NCBI GenBank assembly: GCA_029309925.1
Contig: JARKND010000005.1
Coordinates: forward strand, 1,054,001 to 1,118,000
Origin: Fulvivirgaceae bacterium JP3-4
GTDB lineage: Bacteria > Bacteroidota > Bacteroidia > Cytophagales > Cyclobacteriaceae
Reading direction: 5' to 3'
Length of the DNA stretch: 64,000 bases
The position numbers were made by a program, and so were the translations under genes. This document shows positions 26,304 to 36,295 of the stretch, piece after piece (positions within the stretch are counted from its first letter, which is position 1; the number at the start of each line of letters is the position of its first letter). The notes under the pieces were generated by a model that saw only the letters and a program-made list of their open reading frames with translations, ran no database searches and was not told the origin of the DNA.

Positions 26304-26517
26304 GTTGCCGGGAGGCGGGGAATGCCGGGGAAGCCAGGAATTGCCGGGAAGCCGGGAGCGAAAATTTTTGCTCCACGATAAATTACAGGTAAAGAAAAAA
26401 GTCGGCCTGCTCAGACCGACTTTTTTTCTTTTATCAATATTCGAAATCCCGTTCCCAGCTCCCTGGCCGCCTGGCACCCTGCCCGGCACCCCGGCTCTCC
26501 CGGCACCCGGCTCCTAA
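26304..26517. repeat. GC-rich degenerate repeats (GCCGGGA / CCCGGCAC words)
   Basis: Words GCCGGGAAGCCGGGAGC at 26304-26360 face inverted words (CCCGGCACCCCGGCTCTCCC) at 26455-26515. The second group runs up to the stop codon of the gene at 26518. The same word type recurs at 55588-55668. The two terminators above lie in between. There is no gene in this region. Confidence 0.6.
26394..26427. terminator. Bidirectional terminator between lpdA and the GT117 gene
   Basis: Arms AAAAAAGTCGG and CCGACTTTTTTT enclose a 10 nt loop. The arrangement serves both strands; the convergent gene ends at 26518. Confidence 0.8.
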
Positions 26518-29484
26518 TCAAAAATCTCCCCGCCCCGGTGCTCCCTGCTTGAAAGCCTGGTTATGCTTTTCGTACATCGTCTCGAGTTTCTTTGCCGTTT
26601 CAGTTTCACCGTAGGCATAAAGTACCCGTTGCATTTCTCCTAAGAGGAACAATGGCAGCTGAAACTCCCGTCCGAATTCGCGCTTGTTGAAATAGTACGT
26701 GGCCTGCTGATCAAAACGGTCGCCCATGAGATTGGCGATCTGCAGCGCTCTTTCTTTTTCACCAACTTCCAGCAGAAGCTCAACCATCTGTGCGTTGGTA
26801 AAGTCGTAGCGCACGCCTTCATCCGGCATTCTTCCAAGACTGAAGAGCAATGTTTCGCGTGCTTTTGCGCTGTCGCCTTCAGCAATAAATGCCTGCGCTA
26901 ACGTATTGAAACCGCTGCGGTGATTTTGTACAAAGCTTCGGTAGTCCTGCGTGTAGTAGATGGTTTGATCATCAAGACCACGGAACTGGAACTTCTTCGT
27001 CATGTTCTCATAAGCCACGGCAGTATTCACGAGATCGAGGTTTGGATCGGGATTGTACACCGGCAGCACACGATAGGCATTTCCCTCTTGAACAACATAC
27101 CGGCTGATGTCAATATTGAACTGGGCCATTGAAGTGTTGTTGACATATATTGGTCTCTCCCAGTTTGCAGTGGCGAGCACATCGAGCATCGCAAGATCTT
27201 TTTTCTCAAGACCGCTCGTGCCATTGCGCAGCCTAAGCTTCATTTCCGGCACAATGTATTTCTCCAGGTTCTTCGGAACGATCCCCATCGCTTTCACTTT
27301 CTCAACATCTACAGGCAGTGTTACCTCGCGTGTAGGGAATGCGTTAGCTGTCTGATAAAGTCTCAATCCCTTGTGATCCTTCTTGAGCAATTCAAGGTAT
27401 TGCTTCAGGTCCATCGACTTGATTTTTGCATCGTAATACGGGAGGTAGTCGTTTGGTCCGCCCTGACGATAGTTCTCAGCCGTCAGCGTATAAGGGAATG
27501 GCTCGGATTCATAGGTCTGACGCATCGTTTGATTGATGTACCAGTCTGTGTTATAGTAGCTGAGTACAATGACGCGAACATCGGTCCGAACACCTTCCAC
27601 TTCCTGTGCATACCACAGGGGGAATGTGTCGTTGTCTCCACCCGTAAACAAGATTGCATTCCGGGCGCATGACTGCAGGTAGTTCACCGCAGCATCCACT
27701 GAGAAGTATCGCTTCGACCGATCGTGATCGTTCCAGCCGTCTTTTGCCATTAGCACCGGTGCTGTAAAGCAGACAAGGGTTGCAATGATGGCAGCGGTCT
27801 TCAGATTCTTTGTAAACCGTGTGAACGTTTCAGCAAGGGCGATCACAGCAAAGCCGATCCAGAAACAGTAAGCGTAGTAAGAACCTGTATAAATATAGTC
27901 TCGCTCCCGAGGTTCTGTCGGAGGCGAGTTCAGGTAGACAACAAGTGCAACCCCGGTAAGAATGAAAAGCAGCGCCACAACTACGAAGTTGCGTGTGTTG
28001 TTTACGGACTGATAGAACATTCCGATAAGGCCCAGCACGAATGGAATCATGAAGAAATTATTTCTTCCCTCGTTTTCTTTGAGTATTGGTGGAAGGTCAT
28101 CGAACCATAACGCGGGACGCATCCAGTCTGCACCCTGATTGTCACTTTCTCTTCCGGCAAAGTTGAAGAAGAAGTAGCGCACATACATGTGGCCGATCTG
28201 ATGTTTCAGCAGGAACCAGATGTTATCAACGAAATTTGGTCTTTCATTTTCGCGCAAGTCCAGGATGTCGCGGTAGATCTGCTGGTGTGCAGGATCTGTG
28301 CTGTAAATCCGCGGAAGCGGAGTCATGTCTTTTGGATTGTATTTGTAAGAGAGCTTCTTGTCCGACAGCTCGTATTTTTCCTTTCCCTTTACATATACCG
28401 CATCGCCATCTTCGTACCCGACCAGCTCGGCATTAAAATATTGGCCATACAGCAGCGGCCGGCTTCCGTACTGCTCGCGCTTCAGGTAGCGAACGAAACT
28501 CATCACGTCAGAAGGATCGTTCTGGTTGATTGGCGGATTGTAGGATGACCGAATCACGATCATCGCATACGAAGAGTAGCCGATGAGAATGAATGCAGTA
28601 GACAGTAGAAAGGTATTCAGGATCGGACGATTCTTCTTCTGCGAAACGTTGATCCCATAGATTAGCAAACCAATCACAATCGCTCCGACAAAGATTGCCC
28701 CCGAACCGAACGGCAATCCGAAGTTGTTCACAAAACGAAGTTCGAACCATCCTGCAACAGACGGTAACCCGGGAATGATCAGATCGTTAATAAAGAAAAT
28801 GATCAGTAAGCTCATGCCCATGGCACCGACAACACCCCACGTTGTAGGTTTATATTTTTTGAAATAATAGATGAGCGCAAGGGCAGGAATGGTGACCAGG
28901 TTCAGCAAGTGAACACCGATCGACAATCCCATCATATAAAAGATCAGGATCAGCCAGCGGTTTGCTTTTGATTCATCTTCGATCACTTCCCATTTCAGCA
29001 TCGCCCACACGACAAACGCAGTGAAGAAAGAAGACATTGAGTATACTTCAGCTTCGACAGCAGAGAACCACGCGGAGTCACAGAACGTGTAGGCCAGTGA
29101 TCCGACAAGACCGGCACCAACGAGTGTCCAGGTTCTGTCAGGCGTCAGGTCTGCGAGTGAATTAACACGAAAAAGTTTTCTTCCGAATAGCGTGATCGAC
29201 CAGAAAAGGAATAATGATGTGAAGGCGCCTGCCAGCACACTGCTGAAGTTGATCCAGAACGCAACTTTTGTTACGTCACCAAATGCCAGGAATGAAAACA
29301 TCCTTCCCATCAGCATAAAGAGGGGAGCGCCAGGCGGGTGAGATACTTCCAGTTTATAGGCAATGGCGATAAACTCGCCACAATCCCAGAAACTTGCTGT
29401 CGGCTCCATCGTCACCCAATACGTAATTAGCGCGATACCGAATACAGACCAGCCGGCTATGTTGTTAATCTTCTGAAAATTCAT
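26518..29484 (-). CDS. DUF2723 / glycosyltransferase family 117 membrane protein
   Basis: A 988-residue protein with about twelve to thirteen membrane segments in its N-terminal 600 residues and a soluble C-terminal part with TPR-like helices. The DUF2723 signature is clear at the start: 'TYWVTMEPTASFWDCGEF' and 'EVSHPPGAPLFMLMGRMF'. GT117 enzymes in Bacteroidota are GT-C-fold transferases for surface glycans or O-linked protein glycosylation; the sugar here is unknown. The protein is monocistronic and ends against a repeat array. Its position next to the polysaccharide locus (starting at 29.7 kb) may be relevant. Confidence 0.9.
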   Translation of the reverse strand: MNFQKINNIAGWSVFGIALITYWVTMEPTASFWDCGEFIAIAYKLEVSHPPGAPLFMLMGRMFSFLAFGDVTKVAFWINFSSVLAGAFTSLFLFWSITLFGRKLFRVNSLADLTPDRTWTLVGAGLVGSLAYTFCDSAWFSAVEAEVYSMSSFFTAFVVWAMLKWEVIEDESKANRWLILIFYMMGLSIGVHLLNLVTIPALALIYYFKKYKPTTWGVVGAMGMSLLIIFFINDLIIPGLPSVAGWFELRFVNNFGLPFGSGAIFVGAIVIGLLIYGINVSQKKNRPILNTFLLSTAFILIGYSSYAMIVIRSSYNPPINQNDPSDVMSFVRYLKREQYGSRPLLYGQYFNAELVGYEDGDAVYVKGKEKYELSDKKLSYKYNPKDMTPLPRIYSTDPAHQQIYRDILDLRENERPNFVDNIWFLLKHQIGHMYVRYFFFNFAGRESDNQGADWMRPALWFDDLPPILKENEGRNNFFMIPFVLGLIGMFYQSVNNTRNFVVVALLFILTGVALVVYLNSPPTEPRERDYIYTGSYYAYCFWIGFAVIALAETFTRFTKNLKTAAIIATLVCFTAPVLMAKDGWNDHDRSKRYFSVDAAVNYLQSCARNAILFTGGDNDTFPLWYAQEVEGVRTDVRVIVLSYYNTDWYINQTMRQTYESEPFPYTLTAENYRQGGPNDYLPYYDAKIKSMDLKQYLELLKKDHKGLRLYQTANAFPTREVTLPVDVEKVKAMGIVPKNLEKYIVPEMKLRLRNGTSGLEKKDLAMLDVLATANWERPIYVNNTSMAQFNIDISRYVVQEGNAYRVLPVYNPDPNLDLVNTAVAYENMTKKFQFRGLDDQTIYYTQDYRSFVQNHRSGFNTLAQAFIAEGDSAKARETLLFSLGRMPDEGVRYDFTNAQMVELLLEVGEKERALQIANLMGDRFDQQATYYFNKREFGREFQLPLFLLGEMQRVLYAYGETETAKKLETMYEKHNQAFKQGAPGRGDF

Positions 29485-29693
29485 CTTTTTAAACTCGCTT
29501 TTTTAAGGACACGGAATGCCTTGCAGGATTAAATCGTAGGATTGAACGCCTTGCTGATAAGCATTTCATGGATTATTGGAAATTGCATTAAAATCGGCCC
29601 GAAAATAAGGAAATTTCATTTCAGGCTAACCATGCCCTGAGGTAAACTATACCGAAGGACAATTTGCCGATTTGATGGTCTCAACCCGAAAAT

Positions 29694-30809
29694 GTGAAAG
29701 CATTCAGAACAGTCAGATTTTTATCTCTTAAACCGCAACAGCACCTCATTCGCAGGCAGATAGAAGATGCTTTCAGCGATGCGCTGGATGGGGCGCAGTA
29801 CATTATGGGTGCCCAGCTCGAAAAATTCGAGCAGCAGTTTGCTGACTACACAGGTGCCCGTTATTGTGTTGGCACTGGCAGCGGCCTTGATGCCCTGATG
29901 CTCGCACTTAAGGCGCTGAATCTTAAACCAGACGATGAAGTGATTGTACCCGCCAATACCTACCATGCAACCTGGCTTGCTGTGGCGAATATCGGGGCGC
30001 GTATCGTGCCGGTAGAGCCTGACCAAAATACTTACAACCTCGATGCACGAAATGTAAAAAATGCGCTGACCGACAGAACGAAAGTGATCATTCCCGTTCA
30101 CCTTTACGGTCAACCCTGCGATATGGGGACGCTCACTCAGATCGCCAATGATCACAAACTTTTTATTGTTGAGGATAATGCACAGGCGCATGGAGCGTCA
30201 TGGAAAGGGAGGAAGACAGGCTCGTGGGGAACCGTGAATGCCACAAGTTTCTATCCTACAAAAAATCTTGGTGCGCTGGGCGATGGGGGTGCTGTTACCA
30301 CAAGCGACTCAAAGATCGCAGACTTTGTACGAAGCTGTCGTAACTATGGATCCTCCTCGAAGACTGCAGTGGAAATGATTGGGATCAACTCCAGGCTTGA
30401 TGAACTCCAGGCGGCATTTCTCAATGTGAAACTGAAATTTCTTGATCAATGGAACCAGGAGAGGATGTTGCTTGCCGCACGATACACTGAACGCTTAAAG
30501 CCTATTGAAGGGATCAGTGTACCTTCGGTGCTTCCGGATGCATTTCATGTCTATCACCTTTATGTGATAAAAGCCAAAAACCGCGATGGTCTTAAAGCAC
30601 AACTGGCAAGCGCGGGCATCGAGACGATGATTCATTATCCTATTCCACCGCACCACCAGAAACCTTATAAAAAGTTAATAGGAGAGGGAAGAGAATTTCC
30701 GGTAACCGAGAAACTTGCCTCGACTATCCTCAGTATTCCGCTATATCCTGGCATGTCAGACGATGATCTCGATTATGTCTGCGAAGCAATTGATGCATTT
30801 TATCGGTGA
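29694..30809 (+). CDS. DegT/DnrJ/EryC1/StrS sugar aminotransferase
   Basis: A 371-residue PLP enzyme that transaminates keto-sugar nucleotides to amino-sugar nucleotides. Hallmarks are 'YCVGTGSGLDALMLALKAL', the PLP aspartate in 'LFIVEDNAQAHGASWKG' and the lysine in 'NATSFYPTKNLGALGDGGA'. The C-terminal region ends 'LSIPLYPGMSDDDLDYVCEAI', as in the family. The start is GTG at 29694, since the nearby ATG at 29692 reads into a stop. It opens the plus-strand polysaccharide region and would supply an aminosugar, consistent with the amidotransferase domain further on. The 3-amino versus 4-amino product cannot be told. Confidence 0.9.
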   Translation: MKAFRTVRFLSLKPQQHLIRRQIEDAFSDALDGAQYIMGAQLEKFEQQFADYTGARYCVGTGSGLDALMLALKALNLKPDDEVIVPANTYHATWLAVANIGARIVPVEPDQNTYNLDARNVKNALTDRTKVIIPVHLYGQPCDMGTLTQIANDHKLFIVEDNAQAHGASWKGRKTGSWGTVNATSFYPTKNLGALGDGGAVTTSDSKIADFVRSCRNYGSSSKTAVEMIGINSRLDELQAAFLNVKLKFLDQWNQERMLLAARYTERLKPIEGISVPSVLPDAFHVYHLYVIKAKNRDGLKAQLASAGIETMIHYPIPPHHQKPYKKLIGEGREFPVTEKLASTILSIPLYPGMSDDDLDYVCEAIDAFYR

Positions 30810-30811
30810 CC

Positions 30812-31495
30812 TTATTTGTAAACGATCATGTAAAAGACCAGCCAGAGGAAAAAGATCAGGATGTACGAGCAGGCCACGATAAGCCATACTATCTTTTTGT
30901 CCTTTCGCGCGAAATGATGGATGCCGTTGACGAGCATAAACCAATAGATGATCTCAAAAACGTTCAGAGCTCTTAGCGGATACGCATAACGCTTGTCCAT
31001 TTCGCTGTAGTCGGCAAAGTGGATTAGCGACAATGGGTAAAATTCGCGGATGTCGTTGTAGGTCGGGTCGGTTTCGATTGCCATGAACCAGAAGATCTTG
31101 ATCACTTCGGGAATGAGGAAAATAAATTCGGCTCCGATCACCACACCCCAGCACTGCGTGTAGGTCACCCGGTAGCCATACATGAAGCAACCGACCCAGA
31201 TTACGAATGCAATCACCGTAAATTTCCATAAGTAAATGAATGGAATGGAAAGGTATTTCAGTCCCTGTACAATCCGAAGAATCGCGCCTTCCGGCCGGTC
31301 CTGGAGAAACTCAAATGCAGCGGTTTCGTTTTCAATGAAAGAAATTTTGATGAACAGAAGCATTAGCGTTGCCAGGCACAGAAGAAGGAAAAGAAGCCTT
31401 TTGTCGGCAGCGAATAATGATTTAGCTTCGCCCTCGTTTGTATAACTGGAATTCAACAAGCGGGTGGAGTTTAAGGGGTTAATGAAATCAAACAA
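30812..31495 (-). CDS. Five- to six-pass membrane protein of unknown family
   Basis: A 227-residue protein with about five hydrophobic segments after a charged N-terminus. The topology recalls Yip1-like or DUF-type inner-membrane proteins, but no motif is decisive. It ends 3 bp from the stop of the aminotransferase gene (convergent) and starts about 25 bp from the divergent TPR protein start. I do not recognise it. Confidence 0.5.
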   Translation of the reverse strand: MFDFINPLNSTRLLNSSYTNEGEAKSLFAADKRLLFLLLCLATLMLLFIKISFIENETAAFEFLQDRPEGAILRIVQGLKYLSIPFIYLWKFTVIAFVIWVGCFMYGYRVTYTQCWGVVIGAEFIFLIPEVIKIFWFMAIETDPTYNDIREFYPLSLIHFADYSEMDKRYAYPLRALNVFEIIYWFMLVNGIHHFARKDKKIVWLIVACSYILIFFLWLVFYMIVYK

Positions 31496-31520
31496 ATATA
31501 AATCAATTTCAAAAGGTTAT

Positions 31521-32732
31521 ATGAAGGCCCTGTCAGCCTGTCTTTATACGTTTCTTTTGCTTTCCCTGTCAGTCGCTGGATTTGAGTCAAAAGCACAGGC
31601 GCCTGCAAAAAAAGACAGCATCGTTCTTCTGTTGTCGGATGTGAACGTGCAATTGCAATGTACCCAGGCCTTGAACGACCTGTATAACTTTAAATTCGAG
31701 GAAGCTGAAGTCAAATTCAATTCTTTAAAAACAGGCTATGGCTGGCATCCGCTTCCATACTTTCTGATCGGCCTCAGCGAATGGTGGAAGATCATGCCGA
31801 ATACAAAAGATACTTCTCATGATCAGAAATTTCTCGCTTACATGGATACTACAATCACCGTTGCCGAGCGGCTCCATGACGAATTTCCTGCGTATCGCGC
31901 GGAGGCTGCTTTTTTTCTTGCAGCGGCATACGGGTTTCAGGGAAGACTTTATTCTGACGAAGAGCGAAAAAACTGGAGGAAGGCTGCCGGTGTTGGTAAG
32001 GACGCGCTCGACTATCTCGAAGAAAGCAAGGCTGCCCAGGATTTGAGTCCGGAGCTCTTATTCGGTGATGCTCTTTATAATTACTTTTCAGTCTGGGTCC
32101 CTGAAAATTATCCGGCCCTGAAACCCATCCTTTGGTTTTTTCCAAAAGGTGACAAGGCACTGGGGCTGAAACAGCTGAAGGAAGTTTCTTACAACGCGTT
32201 CTATACACGCACAGAAGCCATGGTTTGGCTGATGCGGATACTCAACAGCTACGAGAACGACCAGTTCCAGGCGATGCAGATCAGCAAGTATCTGTATGAG
32301 GAATATCCCGACAATCCCTACTTCCACCGTTATTATGCCCGCATGTTGTATTCACTGGGCCGATACAATGAGGCTGAAAGCGTATGCAAAGAGATTCTTC
32401 ACCGCATCGATACGGGCATGGTGGGCTACGAAGCTACGAGCGGAAGGTATGCTGCGTTCTTCCTGGGGCAGATCTACGAGTCGCGGAAGAAGTATGATGA
32501 AGCCAAGATTCACTATCTTCAATGTGTAAAATTTGCCGAGGAGATTGATGCGACTGAAACGGGCTACTACTTGTTCTCGCTCATTGCGCTTGGTGAAATT
32601 GCCGACCGCGAAGGCAACAAGGCAGAGGCGAAAAGATACTTTAAGAAGGTGAAGGACAAAGCAGGTCGCAAAGACGAAGCGTTTAAGGATGCGAAGAAGC
32701 GGTTGAGGAATCTGGAGAAGGATAAAGACTGA
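31521..32732 (+). CDS. Secreted tetratricopeptide-repeat protein
   Basis: About 403 residues with a signal peptide (MKALSACLYTFLLLSLSVAGF..., cleavage near SKAQA). TPR helices cover the C-terminal half (for example 'GRYNEAESVCKEIL', 'KYDEAKIHYLQCVKFAEE' and 'GNKAEAKRYFKKV'). A start 13 codons further upstream (31482) is possible but would place charged residues before the signal peptide. TPR proteins act as scaffolds. The substrate or partner is unknown, and neighbours give no specific clue. Confidence 0.75.
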   Translation: MKALSACLYTFLLLSLSVAGFESKAQAPAKKDSIVLLLSDVNVQLQCTQALNDLYNFKFEEAEVKFNSLKTGYGWHPLPYFLIGLSEWWKIMPNTKDTSHDQKFLAYMDTTITVAERLHDEFPAYRAEAAFFLAAAYGFQGRLYSDEERKNWRKAAGVGKDALDYLEESKAAQDLSPELLFGDALYNYFSVWVPENYPALKPILWFFPKGDKALGLKQLKEVSYNAFYTRTEAMVWLMRILNSYENDQFQAMQISKYLYEEYPDNPYFHRYYARMLYSLGRYNEAESVCKEILHRIDTGMVGYEATSGRYAAFFLGQIYESRKKYDEAKIHYLQCVKFAEEIDATETGYYLFSLIALGEIADREGNKAEAKRYFKKVKDKAGRKDEAFKDAKKRLRNLEKDKD

Positions 32733-32793
32733 GGTGGTTGAACGCTAGCGGTGAGAAAGCGCTGCCGAAAACTGTTACGAATTATTTATAAAT

Positions 32794-33810
32794 ATGACTG
32801 AAAAAACCAGCATTGTTGTTACCTCGATCTTTTCTCCGAATACAGCCTTGAAGTTGTTAGCGAAGGGTGCCGTTAAGAATGGTTGGGATTTTGTGATTGT
32901 AGGGGATTCAAAATCTCCGGCCGATTTTGCTCTCGAAGGCGCACGATTCTATAGTCTTGACGAACAGCGGAGGCTTGACTTTAAATTGGCTTCAATATGC
33001 CCCGTGAAACACTATACACGCAAGAACATCGGATACCTTATTGCGATCAGGGATGGCGCATCAGTGATCGTTGAAACTGATGATGACAACTTCCCGGAAG
33101 ATCCGTTCTGGGAGCCAAGAACAAAACAACTTGCAGCGACCCACCTTCACACGAAAGGCTGGCTGAACATTTATTCTTACTTCAGCAAGTCGGGGGTCTG
33201 GCCAAGAGGTTTGCCAATTGAAAAGATACTGGACGCCCCCAGCGTTCAGGAGAAACGCGAAAATGAAAGGCGCGACTTTCCGATTCAGCAAGGGCTGGCC
33301 GACAGGAATCCTGATGTTGATGCAATTTTCCGGATGACGCGTCCGCTTCCACTTGATTTTGATAAACGCAGCGAAGCGTTGTCGTTGTCGAACGGGGCCT
33401 GGTCACCATTTAACAGTCAGAACACAACGTGGTTCAAGGAATCTTTTCCGTTGCTTTATCTTCCTTCCTATTGTTCTTTCAGAATGACGGATATATGGAG
33501 AAGTTTCGTGGCGCAGCGCGTTGCATGGGAGTGTGGCTGGAATATTGTGTTTCACAACGCAACGGTTTATCAGGAACGCAACGAACACAATCTGCTTCGC
33601 GATTTTGAACAGGAAGTTCCCGGATATCTGCTCAACGACAAAATCCGCGAGATCCTGGCCAACGCTCCGTTGCGCAACGGCACCGCTAACATTGCTGAGA
33701 ACCTGCGGATCTGTTACCGACTTTTAGTTGAGCACAACGTTATCACCAGCGCTGAAGAATTGAAACTTCTGGATGCGTGGCTTGATGATGTTGCCAGGGT
33801 TGTGAATTAA
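32794..33810 (+). CDS. STELLO-type (DUF288) glycosyltransferase
   Basis: A 338-residue protein whose N-terminal 130 residues match the STELLO/DUF288 fold: 'SIVVTSIFSPNTALKLLAK', 'GWDFVIVGDSKSPADF', 'ARKNIGYLIAI'-like ('TRKNIGYLIAIRDGA') and the acidic 'VETDDDNFPEDPFW' motif. STELLO proteins in plants are Golgi glycosyltransferases linked to cellulose synthase assembly. Bacterial members lie in surface polysaccharide loci. The DDD motif at residues 96-98 probably binds the metal-nucleotide sugar. A transferase role is likely, but donor and acceptor are unknown. Confidence 0.7.
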   Translation: MTEKTSIVVTSIFSPNTALKLLAKGAVKNGWDFVIVGDSKSPADFALEGARFYSLDEQRRLDFKLASICPVKHYTRKNIGYLIAIRDGASVIVETDDDNFPEDPFWEPRTKQLAATHLHTKGWLNIYSYFSKSGVWPRGLPIEKILDAPSVQEKRENERRDFPIQQGLADRNPDVDAIFRMTRPLPLDFDKRSEALSLSNGAWSPFNSQNTTWFKESFPLLYLPSYCSFRMTDIWRSFVAQRVAWECGWNIVFHNATVYQERNEHNLLRDFEQEVPGYLLNDKIREILANAPLRNGTANIAENLRICYRLLVEHNVITSAEELKLLDAWLDDVARVVN

Positions 33811-33932
33811 CGCTATCCAAAAAGTGTTTATATCCCCGAAAGTAAGCGTGGGCTCGTAAGGAATTGCAGGTCAGATCGGCTAATGAAGCGTTGAACTACC
33901 AGCAACTTAATGGAATTGACTAACTTTGCTCC

Positions 33933-35276
33933 GTGGAATTACGCGACCTTATAGTCACTCCCTTGCTCATCATAATTATCTTGGTTATAGCCTATGTAAT
34001 CCGGCCTTATGTTACCGATGGGATCACTCGCAGATACTTTATTCCTGCTTTGGTATTGCGCATCGTTGGAGCGCTTGCGGTAGGTTTTATTTATCAGTTC
34101 TATTATAGTGGCGGTGATACCTTTAACTATCATACGCACGGCAGCAGATTAATCTGGAAAACGCTGGTTGATGATCCACAGGAAGCGCTGGCGCTGATTT
34201 TTTCTCCTAAGCTTGCTCCGGAATTGATGTACAAATATTCGGAATTGATCTGGTATATCAGCGATCCGCAGTCATACTTTGTGATTCGAATCACGGCCCT
34301 GCTCGATATTTTTACCTTTTCATCTTATACCGGTACCGCAGTTTTGTTCGCTGTCATTTCGCTCATTGGTGCCTGGCTTTTCTTTCGAACATTTGTTGAA
34401 ATGTACCCGACTAGCCACAGGTGGCTTGCGTTGTCAATACTTTTTGTACCCACCGTTACTTTTTGGGGAGCCGGGATCTTTAAGGACTCGCTGACGCTCG
34501 CAGCACTAGGGATCGCTACATTTGCGTTTCATCGCTTGTTTATCAAACGTTCAGTGCGTTTGGGCGCGGTAGTGATGCTGCTGCTTGCGATGTTCGTAAT
34601 TTATTCAATAAAGAAATACATTCTTCTTTGCCTTTTGCCTGCTATGCTGGCGTGGATGTTTGTGGTTCAGTTGGCTCGCGTTCGCTCTTTGGCATTGCGG
34701 CTCTTGTTGGTTCCACTAGCTTCAGTTGCACTTTTAATGCTTGCGTATTTTGCCATATCGAGCGTTGCACGAACTGACGAACGTTATGGTATTTATCGGC
34801 TGGCACATACAGCAAGGATTACAGCTTATGACATACGTTACGGATGGGGAGCCAGATCTGGCGAAGGTTCAGGTTATAGCCTTGGAGAATTAGATGGTAC
34901 CTGGCAGGGCATGCTTGAGTTGGCACCGCAGGCCATAAACGTCTCGTTGTTCCGGCCTTACATATGGGAAGTCAGAAATCCACTCATGCTACTTTCTGCG
35001 TTGGAATCTCTTGCACTGCTGACGCTGACGCTGTTCATCATTTTTCGGACGAGACTGGCCGTATTTAAATATTTACGTCAGCCGCATATTCTATTCTGCA
35101 TGGTTTTTTCCCTCAGCTTCGCGTTTGCGGTAGGCGTGTCTACCTATAATTTCGGAACACTCTCAAGATATAAGATCCCGCTTATGCCATTTTTTACTAC
35201 GGGCCTTGTGCTTTGCTATCACTACTGGAACAAGGAAAGAAACTTGGCGCTGTTGGCGAGTGACGAGTATCGTTGA
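33933..35276 (+). CDS. Polysaccharide polymerase-like integral membrane protein
   Basis: A 447-residue protein starting with GTG, with about ten to eleven membrane segments. The periplasmic-type loop near residues 100-130 and the conserved-looking 'FWGAGIFKDSLTLAALG' segment resemble Wzy/EpsG-type polymerases; the G-x-x-KDS pattern is common in such membrane proteins. Low similarity is normal for polymerases, so this is placed on topology and locus context. Its last 55 bp overlap the convergent GT4 gene. The -7-like TAACTTTG at 33921 lacks a -33 partner. Confidence 0.5.
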   Translation: MELRDLIVTPLLIIIILVIAYVIRPYVTDGITRRYFIPALVLRIVGALAVGFIYQFYYSGGDTFNYHTHGSRLIWKTLVDDPQEALALIFSPKLAPELMYKYSELIWYISDPQSYFVIRITALLDIFTFSSYTGTAVLFAVISLIGAWLFFRTFVEMYPTSHRWLALSILFVPTVTFWGAGIFKDSLTLAALGIATFAFHRLFIKRSVRLGAVVMLLLAMFVIYSIKKYILLCLLPAMLAWMFVVQLARVRSLALRLLLVPLASVALLMLAYFAISSVARTDERYGIYRLAHTARITAYDIRYGWGARSGEGSGYSLGELDGTWQGMLELAPQAINVSLFRPYIWEVRNPLMLLSALESLALLTLTLFIIFRTRLAVFKYLRQPHILFCMVFSLSFAFAVGVSTYNFGTLSRYKIPLMPFFTTGLVLCYHYWNKERNLALLASDEYR

Positions 35277-36295
35277 ATCACTTTTGCACGCCCGTGTAAG
35301 CCCATTTTTCTGCGTAATTCTCGATCAATAATCAGCTGTCTTAATGCGCTGTACCATTCCTCGCTGCTTGTGCAAAGGTACCCATCAACTCCGTTGTCAA
35401 CGATCTCGGTATTAACCCCTACCGCAGAAATAACGGCAGGTATTTCCATTGCCATGTATTGGAGCGCTTTGAAACCACATTTCCCTTTTGACCACTCGTC
35501 ATCCGGCAATGGCATTATACCTATATCAATCGCTGCCAGGTCTTCGATCTCCGTCTGGATTGACCATTTTCTGTAGATCACATTGCGAAGTGGTAAAACA
35601 GGTTCTCGGTCGGCTATTACGACAAGTTGAAGTTCAGGAAAATCATCTTGCAACCGCGTCAGAACTGGGAGCAAAAGCGTCAGATATTTTAAAGTAGAAT
35701 GAGAGCCGGTCCACCCGATGCTAACTGGTTTTTCTTGGTGGACTTTAAAAAGTTCGGGATTATGAACACGGGTCACATCAATCGTTGTGGGAAGCACCAC
35801 AACGTTGCTGTTAAACTCTAGCGCAAACGCAGCCAGATAGCGATTTCCGCAACTGACAACATGACTCCATTTGCAAATGGATGCTACTTTACCTCTACTG
35901 CGAATAAATGTTTCGAGCGCAGACTCTTTTAACTTATCTGTCAGCCAGATGGCGTCATCAAAATCATAAACTATTTTTTTCCTCCAGACGTGAGTAATTA
36001 GCCATTCAAAAAATGGTGGACCCACAGGGGCGCATTCCCGGTGAATAAAGATAAATGCATAGCCGTTTAGGCGAAAAAGATCTATTGATCGACAGAGAAT
36101 GCCAGCGCAAACGCTGAGCAGTTTAGGGATTAGGTTTCCAGCTTGATATAAGTTGCTTAATGCGGAGCTGGAATAAAATGGTCGGATTGTGAATGTGTAG
36201 CCGTTTTGCGAAAGGTAATCAAGATATTGCTCGAATCTAAAACGCTGAGAGGGTGCTTCATTTGTTGGATATGGCACAAGAAAAAGTATTCTCAT
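35222..36295 (-). CDS. GT4-type glycosyltransferase
   Basis: A 357-residue GT-B transferase. The N-terminus 'MRILFLVPYPTNEAPSQRF' is typical of family-4 relatives. The donor-domain motifs include 'VSIGWTGSHSTLKYLTLLLP' and the late 'IDIGIMPLPDDEWSKGKCGFKALQYMA', where acidic and glycine residues contact the nucleotide sugar. It is read against the surrounding genes and converges on the polymerase-like gene with a 55 bp overlap. Donor and acceptor cannot be told. Confidence 0.8.
   Translation of the reverse strand: MRILFLVPYPTNEAPSQRFRFEQYLDYLSQNGYTFTIRPFYSSSALSNLYQAGNLIPKLLSVCAGILCRSIDLFRLNGYAFIFIHRECAPVGPPFFEWLITHVWRKKIVYDFDDAIWLTDKLKESALETFIRSRGKVASICKWSHVVSCGNRYLAAFALEFNSNVVVLPTTIDVTRVHNPELFKVHQEKPVSIGWTGSHSTLKYLTLLLPVLTRLQDDFPELQLVVIADREPVLPLRNVIYRKWSIQTEIEDLAAIDIGIMPLPDDEWSKGKCGFKALQYMAMEIPAVISAVGVNTEIVDNGVDGYLCTSSEEWYSALRQLIIDRELRRKMGLHGRAKVIQRYSSLANSAKFLSLFQ

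Noticed and set aside
33921-33928. TAACTTTG as a promoter for the polymerase-like gene
   Set aside because: No -33 element at a suitable distance and it almost touches the start codon.
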